A DNA stretch of 64,000 nt from Pseudomonas triclosanedens. GTDB taxonomy: Bacteria; Pseudomonadota; Gammaproteobacteria; Pseudomonadales; Pseudomonadaceae. Below, one piece after another: positions 27,301 through 37,026 of this stretch. Position 1 is the first letter of the stretch. Every line of letters begins with the position of its first letter. The notes beneath the pieces are model-generated. The model did not search any database. It saw only the letters and a list, made by a program, of their open reading frames with translations, and was not told the origin of the DNA. The position numbers and the translations under genes were made by a program. The DNA lies in the NCBI RefSeq assembly GCF_026686735.1, contig NZ_CP113432.1, forward strand, positions 1,116,001 through 1,180,000. Direction: 5' to 3'.

Positions 27301-28893
27301 AAGGTGCGTGACAGCCTCGGCGTCCACGTCAGCCTCGTGGCCGACGGTTGGCAGGTGCTGCAAGCCAGGCCGCTGCAGGTCAACGGGCAGAACACGCCGC
27401 TGCAACTGCCGGCGGATGCGCGAGACGTGCGCTTGCGCCTGGACGACAGTGCCCAGGCGCTGCTGCGCGGCAATCTCGACTCGCTGCTGAATTACCCCTG
27501 GGGCGGCGTCGAGCAGACCGCCAGCCAGTTGCTGCCGCTGAGCATCGCCTATCCGATGCTGGCCAGCGGCGAGCCGCGGGTGCGTGACCGCCTGCGCCTG
27601 ATCATGCAGACCAGCCGCCTGCGCCTGGTGCAGATGGCCGGCCCGGATGCCTACTTCACCTGGTGGGGCGGCGAAGACAACGACGCCTTCCTCACCGCCT
27701 ACGCCTACTACGCCGACTGGTACGCCAGCCGCGCGCTGGAAATCCAGCTGCCGCCGGAGCACTGGCAGCGTGTGCTGGAACTGTATTCCGCACGCGCCAG
27801 CGCCACGCCGCTGCTGCAGCGCGCGCTGATCCTGGCCTTCGCCCGCGACATGAAGTTGCCGGTACAGACCCTGGTCAGCGGCCTGCTCACCGACCTGCAG
27901 AATGCTGGCAACGGCGAGGCGGCGAAGTCGGTGAACGACTTCGACAGCGACGACAGCCTGGTCATGGGTAGTCCGGATTCCGAGCTGGGCCTGGCGGTCG
28001 CCCGTGTGCTGACGGCCAGCCTCGCCGAGCAGAACAAGGTCGCGCTGCCGCAAGACTTCGCCAAGCAACTGGATGCCGCGCGCCTGAAGCTGAATACCAG
28101 CGACCAGCCCTTCGCACGCGCGGTGCAGCTCTACAGCGGCACCGTGGACGCCAACCGCGCCCGCGTACTGCTGCTGAGTCTCGCACCGCAGCAGTCCACC
28201 ATCGAACGCGCCCTGGCGCTGACCTGGATGCAGCGCGCCGTGGCCGAAGCTCCGGCCGCCGAGCTGCCCAAGCCGGTGGCGGACTGGAAGGAAAAACACA
28301 GCACGACAGGCGATGCCTTCTGGCAATGGCAGGGCAAGGCAGTGCCGGCGCAGCTGGACCTCTCCGCCGCACCGTCGCGCCCGCTCAACGCTTCGATCAC
28401 TTTCCGCAGTGCCGAAGCGCCAACCAGCCAGCTTCCGGTGGCCATCAAGCGTCGCCTGCTGCGCCTGGTGCCGGGCGAGGATGCCTTCGCCTTCAACGCC
28501 GAGGAGCTGGGTGACAAGCCGTTATCCAGTGACGAGCTGTACCTGGACGAAGTGACCCTGAGCACCGAACAGGCCCAGGCCTTGCGCTATGGCATGCTGG
28601 AAGTGCCGCTACCGCCTGGCGCGGACGTCGAGCGCACCACCTGGGGCCTGCAGATCAGCGGCCTGGGCGGTGTGGAGGCGACCAGCCTGGAACGCGCACG
28701 CAACGAGCCGGGCGACCTGTACTACGGCGTGCCGGTGGATACCCTGGGCGGCGAACTGCGCCTGCGTCATCTGGTGCGCTTCTCGCAGAAGGGCAACTTC
28801 GTGCTGCCACCGGCTCGCTATCAGCGTCTCTATGCGCCGCAGGAACAGGCGCTGGAGCAGCAGCCGGCGCTGGCGAAGATCAAGGTCCAGTGA
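24340..28893 (+). CDS. magD: MagD, bacterial alpha-2-macroglobulin homologue without thioester Cys
   Basis: Large periplasmic A2M-like protein, 1517 aa from the ATG at 24340 (ATGA overlap with magC). Signal peptide [22 protein letters not shown] domains are recognisable by [19 protein letters not shown] and [13 protein letters not shown]; the complement-like segment has [34 protein letters not shown] and a TED-like helical region ([40 protein letters not shown]). At the thioester site the sequence is [11 protein letters not shown] (Y1052 to S1062): G1056 replaces the Cys of CxEQ, by a GGC codon where TGC would give Cys. So it cannot trap proteases covalently, as reported for MagD/YfaS-type proteins. 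It is the core of the operon. Confidence 0.95.
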   Translation: MNALRGIAAALACAGLFAVAPALVQADDEVPASNYTPMAGESFFLLADSSFASDEEAKVRLEAPGRDYRRYSMEPYGGADIRVYRIDKPLDFLKRQKNLHRVLSEGQFKGEGLSNTLAYLWDNWYRKSRRVMQRTFSYESRQQVTEVVPELKMGNAIAAPTPYDAQPQYAPIPGLPMVSQFRYPLWDAKPIQPPKEVSLAGSSSEFINVAPGNVYIPLGKLKPGLYLVEALVGKYRATTVVFVSNSVAVSKIAGNELLVWTARKHEGTPVGGAKVLWTDGLGVMSSGSSDADGLLRLQHVSPERSFVIGEDEEGGVFVSENFYYDSEIYDTKLYAFTDRPLYRPGDWVSLKIVGREFKNARESQSPQSAPLRLSVIDAAGTTLQTLDLKFDARSGTQGRFQLPPNAVAGGYELRFDYRDQTYSSAFRVAEYIKPHFEISLDLAKPDFKTGEPVKGNLILLYPDGKPVANARLELSLRAQQLSMVDNELQYLGQFPVELSSTQLTTDAQGRAVLDLPAAEKPSRYMLTVFASDGAAYRVKTSKEILIERGAARYRVSAPQRFSAAGDKVEFSYAAEQASQIEPTTYRWLRLEDRSSGSGAVADGKFAIAFDKPGTYSVELRDKAGQLLGGTGHSVSGDGVKAVPGTVEIVLDKPEYKAGEEALALITFPEPVDDALLSLERDKVEATALLSKGGDWLKLEKLNPTQYRARIPVKAEFSPNLTFSVLYTRSGDYSFQNAGIKVAVPQVEIAVSTDKERYEPGETVTVNLDTTYAGKPVSSRLTVSVVDEMIYALQPEIAPGIDQFFYHPRRNNVRTSASLSFISYDVALPGTPSAPGRANRSERGVKVLERPRREEVDTAAWEPELLTDANGKASFTFRMPDSLTRWRITARAMDDEGQVGQKKQFIRSEKPLYLKWSGPKRFRSGDQPDLGLFVFNQGEQDTKAELQVRANGVEKTQALELKRGVNYIALPQQPLNDGDWSVELRQEGKVRDSLGVHVSLVADGWQVLQARPLQVNGQNTPLQLPADARDVRLRLDDSAQALLRGNLDSLLNYPWGGVEQTASQLLPLSIAYPMLASGEPRVRDRLRLIMQTSRLRLVQMAGPDAYFTWWGGEDNDAFLTAYAYYADWYASRALEIQLPPEHWQRVLELYSARASATPLLQRALILAFARDMKLPVQTLVSGLLTDLQNAGNGEAAKSVNDFDSDDSLVMGSPDSELGLAVARVLTASLAEQNKVALPQDFAKQLDAARLKLNTSDQPFARAVQLYSGTVDANRARVLLLSLAPQQSTIERALALTWMQRAVAEAPAAELPKPVADWKEKHSTTGDAFWQWQGKAVPAQLDLSAAPSRPLNASITFRSAEAPTSQLPVAIKRRLLRLVPGEDAFAFNAEELGDKPLSSDELYLDEVTLSTEQAQALRYGMLEVPLPPGADVERTTWGLQISGLGGVEATSLERARNEPGDLYYGVPVDTLGGELRLRHLVRFSQKGNFVLPPARYQRLYAPQEQALEQQPALAKIKVQ

Positions 28894-30537
28894 ATGCGCG
28901 CGCGCCTGGCCTGGCTGATTGCACTGCTTCCGTTCTGCGCCCTTGCGGCGCAGGAGCCGGCGCAGTTGGCCTGGCGCACCGCGCAGGGTGATGAGCTGCT
29001 GCGTATCGGCACACAGCAGGTAATGGGCCGCCAGCCCTTGCCCGCCGATCTACGGGCGCCGCTGGGCAGTCTCTGGAAGCTGTTCGTGTATGCCTGGTTG
29101 AGCGATACCGGGCAGCAGGAGCCGGCCTATCGCTGTCGAGGCGATGACAAGGAAGAGGTCTATTGCTGCGATACGGGACAGAGCATCGAGCGCGATGCCG
29201 CGCTGGTGAAGTCCTGCGGCCTGTATTTCCAGCCGGGTCGCCTGGGTATCGATGGCGATGTCTGGCGGCAGTACTGGCAAGCGCGCCAGGCTCCGGCCTG
29301 GGTCGCGCATCTGGACCGGTTGGCGCCACAGACCGACGTGCCGGTTGCCGAATTGCTCGATCAATTGCAGCGCCTGCCGGCCCAGGAGCAGGCACGCAAG
29401 GTACTGCTGGATGTCAGCCTTGCCGCCGATGCCGGCCGCGCGCCCGCCGCGCTGGGCGGCCGCTTGCGGGTGAAGACCTGGAGCTGGGACGAAGGAGGGA
29501 AGCGCGAAGGCGGTTTCGCCGGCTGGCTGGTGGACGGCACGCCGTTGTGGCTGGGAGGGCCTGGGACCAGCAAGACCGTCCTGGCACGTTACGGCGCGGC
29601 CATCGGCGCGGCCTTGCCGGCCCCGTGGCCGAGTGATCCGGGGCGCTGCGTGGCGGTCAGTCTGTTCAGTCGCTATCCGCTGCAGGAGGTTTACGACGTG
29701 CACGGTCGACCCGCTGCTGCCGGCGTTCTACGCGGGCGGCAGAATGTGCTGTTCACCAATGGCGTCCGGCTCGACGTTAACAGCAGCGGTGACCTGTTTC
29801 TCGAACGTAATGCCCAGGGCCCGCGCCTGACCGCGCGTTTGTCCCGTGAAGAGTACGTGGCGCGGGTACTGGATCGCGAGGCTTCCGCTACGCCACCTGA
29901 GGCAGCCAAGGCGTTGGCTGTGACCATCCGCACCTATCTGTTGCAGAACGGCGCGCCGCATGGCGATTGCCTGAGCATCGACGACAGCAGCCAGCGCCAG
30001 CGCGTGGCGCCGCGGCCGGCCAGCGAAGGCGCGCGCGGCATCGCAGCCTGGACCGCCGATCTGGTACTGGCCGGCGGTACGGTGACCTACCATAGCGACG
30101 AAGCTGGGCCGTCGCGGTTGTCCTGGCGCGATGCCCAGGCGCAGGCTGCCCAGGGGCTGCGCTACGACGCGATCCTCGCTCGCGCCTTTCCACGCACCAG
30201 CCTCAGCCGCTGGAGCAATCCCATCGCCGCCTGCCAGCCATTGCCGGACGCCGAGCGCTGGTTGCAGAAGCAGCGCAGCGTCTGGCGCTCAAGGCTGGAC
30301 GGTGAGCCTGGCTACGAGGAGTTGCGCTCCTTCGCGGTCTGCCGGCTGGGTTCCGGCCGGCCCTATGTCGATCGCGAGCGCCAACGCATCTACGTGCGTG
30401 GCCTGTACTCGTTGCAGGATCGGCTCGACCTGACCCACGAATACCTGCACCTGGCCTTCCAGGCGCACCCCAATGGACAAGACGAGGGCTATGTGGAAAG
30501 CCTGGCCCGTCGCCTGATACTGGAATTATCGCCATGA
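28894..30537 (+). CDS. magE: MagE, DUF2300 (YfaQ-like) secreted protein with transpeptidase-like and SpoIID-like segments
   Basis: A 547-residue exported protein (signal LAWLIALLPFCALAA) that starts one base after the magD stop. The N-terminal part looks like a degenerate penicillin-binding/beta-lactamase domain: PLGSLWKLFVYAWL with S59xxK62, then C-rich CCDTGQSIERDAALVKSCGL with SCG at 107-109 where SxN stands in active enzymes, and VKTWSWDEGG with K194-T-W in place of KTG. Residues 319-351 (EEYVARVLDREASATPPEAA, ALAVTIRTYLL) resemble the core of SpoIID. Near the end, LTHEYLHLAF gives an HExxH at 515-519 with E535 as possible third ligand. Pfam treats it only as a domain of unknown function; these assignments are mine. 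Coupled to magF. Confidence 0.88.
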   Translation: MRARLAWLIALLPFCALAAQEPAQLAWRTAQGDELLRIGTQQVMGRQPLPADLRAPLGSLWKLFVYAWLSDTGQQEPAYRCRGDDKEEVYCCDTGQSIERDAALVKSCGLYFQPGRLGIDGDVWRQYWQARQAPAWVAHLDRLAPQTDVPVAELLDQLQRLPAQEQARKVLLDVSLAADAGRAPAALGGRLRVKTWSWDEGGKREGGFAGWLVDGTPLWLGGPGTSKTVLARYGAAIGAALPAPWPSDPGRCVAVSLFSRYPLQEVYDVHGRPAAAGVLRGRQNVLFTNGVRLDVNSSGDLFLERNAQGPRLTARLSREEYVARVLDREASATPPEAAKALAVTIRTYLLQNGAPHGDCLSIDDSSQRQRVAPRPASEGARGIAAWTADLVLAGGTVTYHSDEAGPSRLSWRDAQAQAAQGLRYDAILARAFPRTSLSRWSNPIAACQPLPDAERWLQKQRSVWRSRLDGEPGYEELRSFAVCRLGSGRPYVDRERQRIYVRGLYSLQDRLDLTHEYLHLAFQAHPNGQDEGYVESLARRLILELSP

Positions 30538-31349
30538 AACTCGCCCGTGCCCTTCGCCTGTCCCTGTTCGCCAGCCTGATTCCGCTGGGGGCTCAGGCTG
30601 CCGAATCCCCAGTCCATATCGACGCGCCGCTGGGCGGTTGGCGAGCCGGAGATGGTGACAAGGCTGACTTCCGGCAGACGGTGAACTATCCGGCGTCCTC
30701 CGTGAACGTACGCCAGGACCAGTCCGAGGCGGCGCGCATCCGTGGCGAGATCCGTGGCTTGCCCAAAGACGGCAAGGAACCTGCCCGGCTGGTGGTGAAT
30801 GGCGTGGCCATGCCGATGAAGGTCGATGGCGATGGCAGGTTCGACCGTCCGTTCGCCTTTCCGGCTGGCTCCAACAGCGTCGAGGTCATTACCCCGGATG
30901 GCCAGCAGCGCAAGCGCGTGCAGTTCTATCACGGCGGCGGTGGCGGGGAGGTTCCGGCCAAGTTGCGGGTGCTGCTGTCGTGGGATTCGGACAACACCGA
31001 CCTTGACCTGCACCTGGTGACGCCGGATGGCGGGCATGTTTGGTATGGCAACCGCTCGCTGCCCAACGGGGCGGCGCAGGATGTCGACGTGACTACCGGC
31101 TATGGCCCGGAAATCATCGCCAGCCCGACTCCGCTCAAGGGGCAGTATCTGGTCTATGTGAACTACTACGGCGGCGGTTGGAGCCAGGATGACAGCTCCG
31201 GCGACGTGAATGCGGCCAAGCCGCTGACCACGGCGCAGGTGACCATAGTGACGGAGGAGGGGACGGTGAACGAGAAGCAGGAGTCCTTCCTGATCCCGAT
31301 GCGTCAGCCGGGGGAGCTGACGCTGGTGAAGCGGTTCAGTTATCCGTAA
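30534..31349 (+). CDS. magF: MagF, DUF2135 (YfaP-like) secreted protein
   Basis: Last gene of the mag operon, 271 aa, overlapping the magE stop by four bases. Signal peptide LRLSLFASLIPLGAQAAE. The body parallels MagA: ARLVVNGVAMPMKVDGDGRF, AFPAGSNSVEVITPDGQQRK, LLSWDSDNTDLDLHLVTPDG, LKGQYLVYVNYYGGG, EKQESFLIPMRQPGELTLVK. The two paralogues therefore bracket the operon and may form a heteromeric partner pair for MagD (inference). The gene ends in a palindrome-rich region facing the convergent CMD gene. Confidence 0.88.
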   Translation: MKLARALRLSLFASLIPLGAQAAESPVHIDAPLGGWRAGDGDKADFRQTVNYPASSVNVRQDQSEAARIRGEIRGLPKDGKEPARLVVNGVAMPMKVDGDGRFDRPFAFPAGSNSVEVITPDGQQRKRVQFYHGGGGGEVPAKLRVLLSWDSDNTDLDLHLVTPDGGHVWYGNRSLPNGAAQDVDVTTGYGPEIIASPTPLKGQYLVYVNYYGGGWSQDDSSGDVNAAKPLTTAQVTIVTEEGTVNEKQESFLIPMRQPGELTLVKRFSYP

Positions 31350-31409
31350 GGTCCGAGAGAGGCTCTCGTAGGAGCAACTGTCTTCTATCGGGGGGCGTGT
31401 TTGCGATCT

Positions 31410-31517
31410 CCCTCCGCGAGAGGGAACCGTCCGTATGCTCCCCGCTCGGAACGGTCCCCTCTTCCGCTAGCGGGAGAGGGTTAGGCGGGCGCTTAGGAGC
31501 GGACAACCTCCGCTCCT
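31410..31517. repeat. Cluster of three palindromes (REP-like) between convergent genes
   Basis: Three stem-loops lie between magF and the convergent gene at 31600. The first is CCCTC/GAGGG at 31410-31424. The second is a CTAG-centred palindrome at 31457-31480 with CCCTCT/AGAGGG ends. The third is AGGAGCGG/CCGCTCCT at 31495-31517 with a seven-base loop. The flanks of the first two are imperfect inverted copies (GGGAACCGTCC and GGAACGGTCCC). The TAGGAGCGGAC core resembles repeated extragenic palindromes of Pseudomonas. Together they probably act as a bidirectional terminator or mRNA-stabilising element. Confidence 0.6.
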
Positions 31518-31599
31518 GTAAAAGCCGCGCCGGATCGGGCCTATAGACGCGGGCCATGCCCACGATGAGCGGCCCTGGCGCTCTCGTGCAACGTACTGA

Positions 31600-31989
31600 T
31601 CAGGCCTTCTGATCCGCCTGCCAGGCATCGATCACTTCCTGCGCCGCGCGGAACGCGTCGATGGCCGCCGGGACGCCCGCGTAGACCGCGCAATGCAGCA
31701 ACGCTTCGCGAATCTCTTCCACTGTGCAGCCATTGTTCAGTGCGCCGCGCACGTGGCCTTTCAGCTCCTGCGGGCACTTCAGGGCGGTCAGTGCGGCGAG
31801 GGTGATCAGGCTGCGGGTCTTGCGCGGCAGGCCTTCGCGGGTCCATACGCCACCCCAGGCGTGCTCGTTGACGAAGTCCTGCAGCGGCTGGGTGAAGTCG
31901 GTAGCGTTGCCCAGGGCCCGGTCGACGAAGGCGTCGCCCATTACTTCACGGCGGACCTGTTCGCCAGCCTTGCGGTTGTCGTTGCTCAT
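31600..31989 (-). CDS. Carboxymuconolactone decarboxylase family protein (PcaC-like)
   Basis: A 129-residue protein of the CMD/AhpD superfamily in its PcaC-type form. Recognisable stretches are FVNEHAWGGVWTREGLPRKT, RSLITLAALTALKCPQELKG and the helix EEIREALLHCAVYAGVPAAI, closely like gamma-carboxymuconolactone decarboxylase of the protocatechuate pathway. No other catabolic gene is near, so a housekeeping or redox role is equally possible; the CxxC of AhpD is absent. It is the last of five minus-strand genes running gatC-gatA-gatB-rlpA-like-CMD, with 10 bases to the rlpA-like stop. Confidence 0.87.
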   Translation of the reverse strand: MSNDNRKAGEQVRREVMGDAFVDRALGNATDFTQPLQDFVNEHAWGGVWTREGLPRKTRSLITLAALTALKCPQELKGHVRGALNNGCTVEEIREALLHCAVYAGVPAAIDAFRAAQEVIDAWQADQKA

Positions 31990-31999
31990 GATGATTCCT

Positions 32000-32389
32000 T
32001 CAGAGTCCTTCCAGGCGCACGCGGGCGGTGCCGGAGCGCAGCATGTTGAGTTGTTCGGCAGCGGCCTTGGATACGTCGATGATCCTGCCGCGGCCGAATG
32101 GTCCGCGATCGTTGATGCGCACCACGACGCTACGGCCGTTGTCGAGGTTGGTCACCTTCACCCGTGTGCCGAAGGCGAGGGTGCGATGCGCAGCGGTCAG
32201 GGCATTCTGGTCGAAGCGCTCGCCGCTGGCGGTCCTCTTGCCGTGGTGCGCCCTGCCGTAATAGGACGCGGTGCCTTCGGCACGGTAACCGCGGCCCGAG
32301 ACTTCCGAATCGCTGTCGTACGACGTGGTGCTACAGCCGGCCAGCAGGGCCAGGCAGCCAACGAGGGCGAAGGGGCGCAGGCGCAGCAT
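32000..32389 (-). CDS. RlpA-like double-psi beta-barrel lipoprotein
   Basis: A 129-residue outer-membrane-type lipoprotein from the ATG at 32389, which has an excellent ribosome binding site (GGAGGTTCG) just before it. Signal and lipobox: FALVGCLALLAGC with the lipidated Cys at 19. The domain shows GTASYYGRAHHGKRTASGER, TLAFGTRVKVTNLDNGRSVV and VRINDRGPFGRGRIIDVSKA, the conserved RlpA/DPBB core including the NDRGP motif. There is no SPOR domain, so it is a short paralogue rather than septal RlpA itself. Lytic transglycosylase action on denuded glycan is possible but not proven for short forms. It lies 54 bases after gatB. Confidence 0.88.
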   Translation of the reverse strand: MLRLRPFALVGCLALLAGCSTTSYDSDSEVSGRGYRAEGTASYYGRAHHGKRTASGERFDQNALTAAHRTLAFGTRVKVTNLDNGRSVVVRINDRGPFGRGRIIDVSKAAAEQLNMLRSGTARVRLEGL

Positions 32390-32443
32390 CGAACCTCCGG
32401 ACGAAGAAACGCCGGGCAAGCCCGGCGTCATTGAAGTGTGGGC

Positions 32444-33889
32444 TCAACCTTCGAGCTTTTTCTTCAGCAGTTCGTTCACTTGGCCCGGGTTGGCCTTGCC
32501 CTTCGATGCTTTCATCGCCTGCCCGACGAAGAAGCCGAACATCTTGCCGCGTTTGGCTTCGTCGCTGGCGCGGTACTGTTCGACCTGCTCGGCGTTGGCT
32601 GCCAGCACTTCGTCCAGCATCTTGTCGATGGCACCGGTATCGGTGACCTGCTTCAGGCCCTTGGCTTCGATGATCTGGTCAGCCGATCCTTCGCCGGCGG
32701 CCATTGCTTCGAAGACCATCTTGGCGATCTTGCCGGAGATGGTGTTGTCCTTGATGCGCAGGATCATGCCGCCCAGGTGTTCGGCGGAAACCGGCGATTG
32801 CTCGATCTCCAGGCCGTCCTTGTTGAGCAGGCTGGACAGCTCGCCCATCACCCAGTTGGCGGCCAGCTTGGCGTCGCCGCAGATGCCTTGTACCTGCTCG
32901 AAGTAGTCGGCCATTTCGCGGCTGGCGGACAGCACGCTGGCGTCATAGGCGGACAGGCCGTACTGGCTCTCGAAACGCTCGCGCTTCTGGTCCGGCAGTT
33001 CCGGCAGGCTGGCTCGCAGGTCATCGAGGAAGCTGCGCTCGATCACTACCGGCAGAAGGTCCGGGCAGGGGAAGTAACGGTAGTCGTTGGCTTCTTCCTT
33101 GCTGCGCATGGAGCGCGTCTCGTCCTTGTTCGGATCGTACAGGCGGGTTTCCTGCACGACCTTGCCGCCGTCCTCGATCAGATCGATCTGGCGTTGCACT
33201 TCGTGGTTGATCGCCTTCTCGATGAAGCGGAAGGAGTTCACGTTCTTGATCTCGGCGCGGGTGCCGAACTCGGCCTGGCCCTTGGGCCGCACCGATACGT
33301 TGCAGTCACAGCGCAGCGAGCCTTCGGCCATGTTGCCGTCACAGATGCCGAGGTAGCGGACCAGGGCGTGAATGGCCTTCACATAGGCGACGGCCTCCTT
33401 GGCACTGCGGATGTCCGGCTCGGAGACGATCTCCAGCAGCGGAGTGCCGGCGCGGTTCAGGTCGATGCCGCTCATGCCGTGGAAGTCTTCGTGCAGGCTC
33501 TTGCCGGCGTCTTCTTCAAGGTGCGCGCGGGTGATGCCGACGCGCTTGACGGTGCCGTCTTCCAGGGTGATGTCCAGGTGACCCTTGCCAACGATGGGGT
33601 GGTCCATCTGGCTGGTCTGGTAGCCCTTGGGCAGGTCCGGGTAGAAGTAATTCTTCCGGGCGAAGACGTTGCGCTCGGCGATTTCGGCGTTGATCGCCAG
33701 GCCGAACTGGCAGGCCATGCGCACGGCCTCCTGGTTCAGCACTGGCAGGGTGCCGGGCATGGCCAGGTCGATCAGGCTGGCCTGGGTGTTCGGTTCGGCG
33801 CCGAAGGTGGTGGCGCTACCGGAGAAGATCTTCGATTGGGTGGAGAGCTGTGCGTGAATTTCCAGCCCGATCACGGTTTCCCATTGCAT
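32444..33889 (-). CDS. gatB: Aspartyl/glutamyl-tRNA(Asn/Gln) amidotransferase subunit B
   Basis: GatB, 481 aa, binds the misacylated tRNA and activates it with ATP before amidation. Start [15 protein letters not shown] is canonical; the catalytic cradle ([20 protein letters not shown], then [40 protein letters not shown]) and the C-terminal YqeY-like tail domain ([40 protein letters not shown]) are all present. It follows gatA after 14 bases. Expected substrate here: Asp-tRNA(Asn) and/or Glu-tRNA(Gln). Confidence 0.97.
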   Translation of the reverse strand: MQWETVIGLEIHAQLSTQSKIFSGSATTFGAEPNTQASLIDLAMPGTLPVLNQEAVRMACQFGLAINAEIAERNVFARKNYFYPDLPKGYQTSQMDHPIVGKGHLDITLEDGTVKRVGITRAHLEEDAGKSLHEDFHGMSGIDLNRAGTPLLEIVSEPDIRSAKEAVAYVKAIHALVRYLGICDGNMAEGSLRCDCNVSVRPKGQAEFGTRAEIKNVNSFRFIEKAINHEVQRQIDLIEDGGKVVQETRLYDPNKDETRSMRSKEEANDYRYFPCPDLLPVVIERSFLDDLRASLPELPDQKRERFESQYGLSAYDASVLSASREMADYFEQVQGICGDAKLAANWVMGELSSLLNKDGLEIEQSPVSAEHLGGMILRIKDNTISGKIAKMVFEAMAAGEGSADQIIEAKGLKQVTDTGAIDKMLDEVLAANAEQVEQYRASDEAKRGKMFGFFVGQAMKASKGKANPGQVNELLKKKLEG

Positions 33890-33903
33890 GTCGTAATCCT
33901 TCC

Positions 33904-35358
33904 TCAGAATCCAGCCGGTGCCTGTTTGTGCCAGTCGGTAACCAGTTGGTACTGGTGCGCGACATTGAGCAGGCGGCCTTCCTGGAAGTACGGCGCGAGC
34001 AGTTGGACACCCACCGGCAGGCCGTCGACGAAGCCGGCAGGCATGGACAGGCCAGGGATGCCGGCGAGGTTGGCGGTGATGGTGTAGATGTCTTCCAGAT
34101 ACTGTGCGACCGGATCGTTGTTCTTCTCACCCAGTTTCCAGGCCGGGTTCGGCGTGGTCGGGCCGAGGATCACGTCGACATCGGCAAAGGCATTGACGAA
34201 GTCGTTCTTGATCAGGCGGCGAATCTTCTGGGCCTTCAGGTAATAGGCGTCGTAGTAGCCGGCGGAAAGTGCGTAAGTGCCGACCATGATGCGGCGCTTC
34301 ACTTCGGCACCGAAGCCTTCGGCGCGGGAGCGCTTGTAGAGGTCCTGCAGGTCCTTCGGGTTTTCGCAGCGGTAGCCGTAGCGCACGCCGTCGAAACGCG
34401 ACAGGTTGGAACTGGCTTCCGCGGGCGCGATCACGTAGTAGGCCGGAATCGCATGCTGCATGTTCGGCAGGGAGATTTCCTTGACCACCGCCCCCAGTTG
34501 CTTGAGCTGCTCGACCACCTTCATCACCGCGTCGGCGATACGACTGTCCAGACCCGCGCCGAAGTACTCCTTCGGCAGGCCGATACGCAGCCCGGCCAGC
34601 GGCTTGGCGAGAGCGGCGAGGTAGTCATCCACCGGCTGGTCGACGCTGGTGGAGTCCTTCGTGTCGAATCCGGCCATGACGCCGAGCATCAGTGCGCAGT
34701 CCTCGGCGGTGCGGGCCAGCGGACCGCCCTGATCGAGGCTGGAGGCGTAGGCGATCATGCCCCAGCGCGACACGCGGCCGTAGGTCGGCTTGATGCCGGT
34801 GAGGTTGGTCAGCGCCGCCGGCTGGCGGATCGAGCCGCCGGTGTCGGTGCCGGTGGCGGCAGGAATCAGGCGCGCGGCCACGGCCGCGGCGGAGCCGCCG
34901 GAGGAGCCGCCCGGTACGCGGGTGGTGTCCCAGGGGTTCTTTACCGCGCCGTAGTGGCTGGATTCGTTGGAGGAGCCCATCGCGAACTCGTCCATGTTCA
35001 GCTTGCCCAGGCTCACGGCGCCGGCGTTGGTCAGGCGCTCGACGACGGTGGCGTCGTAGGGCGAGACGAAGGTGTCGAGAATCTTCGAGCCGCAGCTGGT
35101 GCGTACGCCCTGGGTGCAGAACAGGTCCTTGTGGGCGATCGGTGCGCCGAGCAGGGCGCCATCTTCACCTTTGGCGCGCCGTTCGTCGGCAGCCTTAGCC
35201 TGGTTCAGGGCCGCTTCTTCGGTGACGCTGATGAAACTGTTCAACTGCGGGTCGAGCTGCTGGATGCGCGCGAGCAGGGCAGTGGCCAGTTCCTGGGCGG
35301 AGAATTGCTTGTCGGCGAGTCCGCGGGCGACTTCGGCGAGGGTCAATTGATGCAGCAT
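33904..35358 (-). CDS. gatA: Aspartyl/glutamyl-tRNA(Asn/Gln) amidotransferase subunit A
   Basis: Amidase-signature glutaminase subunit, 484 aa. The catalytic triad can be read directly: K77 in APIAHKDLF, cis-Ser S152 in [12 protein letters not shown] and nucleophile S176 in [13 protein letters not shown]. It releases ammonia from glutamine (or asparagine) for GatB. The start [14 protein letters not shown] at 35358 gives full family length. It lies 19 bases after gatC and 14 before gatB. Confidence 0.97.
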   Translation of the reverse strand: MLHQLTLAEVARGLADKQFSAQELATALLARIQQLDPQLNSFISVTEEAALNQAKAADERRAKGEDGALLGAPIAHKDLFCTQGVRTSCGSKILDTFVSPYDATVVERLTNAGAVSLGKLNMDEFAMGSSNESSHYGAVKNPWDTTRVPGGSSGGSAAAVAARLIPAATGTDTGGSIRQPAALTNLTGIKPTYGRVSRWGMIAYASSLDQGGPLARTAEDCALMLGVMAGFDTKDSTSVDQPVDDYLAALAKPLAGLRIGLPKEYFGAGLDSRIADAVMKVVEQLKQLGAVVKEISLPNMQHAIPAYYVIAPAEASSNLSRFDGVRYGYRCENPKDLQDLYKRSRAEGFGAEVKRRIMVGTYALSAGYYDAYYLKAQKIRRLIKNDFVNAFADVDVILGPTTPNPAWKLGEKNNDPVAQYLEDIYTITANLAGIPGLSMPAGFVDGLPVGVQLLAPYFQEGRLLNVAHQYQLVTDWHKQAPAGF

Positions 35359-35377
35359 ATGTCCGTGTCCTTAGCGC

Positions 35378-35665
35378 TTACTCGATGACTTTCGGGACGA
35401 GATAGAGCCCGTCTTCCACGGCTGGGGCGATGGCCTGGTAGGCATCGCGGTGGTTTTCCTCGGTGACCTCGTCGGCGCGCAGGCGCTGGGTGGCTTCCAA
35501 CGGGTGCGCCAGCGGCGCGATGCCGTCGGTGTCGACCGCCTGCATGGCGTCGATCAGGCCGAGAATATTGTTGAGGGTATCGGTGGTGCGCGGAATGTCA
35601 GCTTCCTCCAGGCCCAGGCGGGCGAGGTGGGCGATCTTCTCCACGTCGGAGCGTTCAAGCGCCAT
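35378..35665 (-). CDS. gatC: Aspartyl/glutamyl-tRNA(Asn/Gln) amidotransferase subunit C
   Basis: Small stabilising subunit, 95 aa, that wraps around the GatA-GatB interface. The sequence [20 protein letters not shown] followed by [20 protein letters not shown] and [19 protein letters not shown] is the standard GatC pattern. It is the first gene of the minus-strand gat operon and divergent from mreB. A possible -10 (TATGCT on the minus strand, 35801-35806) lies upstream without a clear -35. Confidence 0.95.
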   Translation of the reverse strand: MALERSDVEKIAHLARLGLEEADIPRTTDTLNNILGLIDAMQAVDTDGIAPLAHPLEATQRLRADEVTEENHRDAYQAIAPAVEDGLYLVPKVIE

Positions 35666-35816
35666 CGGAGTCTCCAGCTAGAGCGGCCAGGCTCGAACTG
35701 GACCTGGCCGGACGGAATTTTGGGGCGGGGAACGGAACCCGCGGCAGACGGTCAAAGGCCGCTGGGACGGGCCTTGCGGGCCCGGAAAAGCCAGGAATCT
35801 AGCATAAATTGCCGCC

Positions 35817-36943
<1,127 letters not shown>

Positions 36944-37026
36944 GGTGGTGAGCCCTGTAGAGGTCGGTTGACGTTTCGCCCATGCTGGTGAAACTTCAAC
37001 CGACTTTGCACAGCTAGGAGCCGGTC

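Noticed and set aside
31605..31989. Assignment of the CMD-like gene to a protocatechuate pathway
   Set aside because: No other pca gene is nearby and the gene is in the gat operon, so only the family call was kept.
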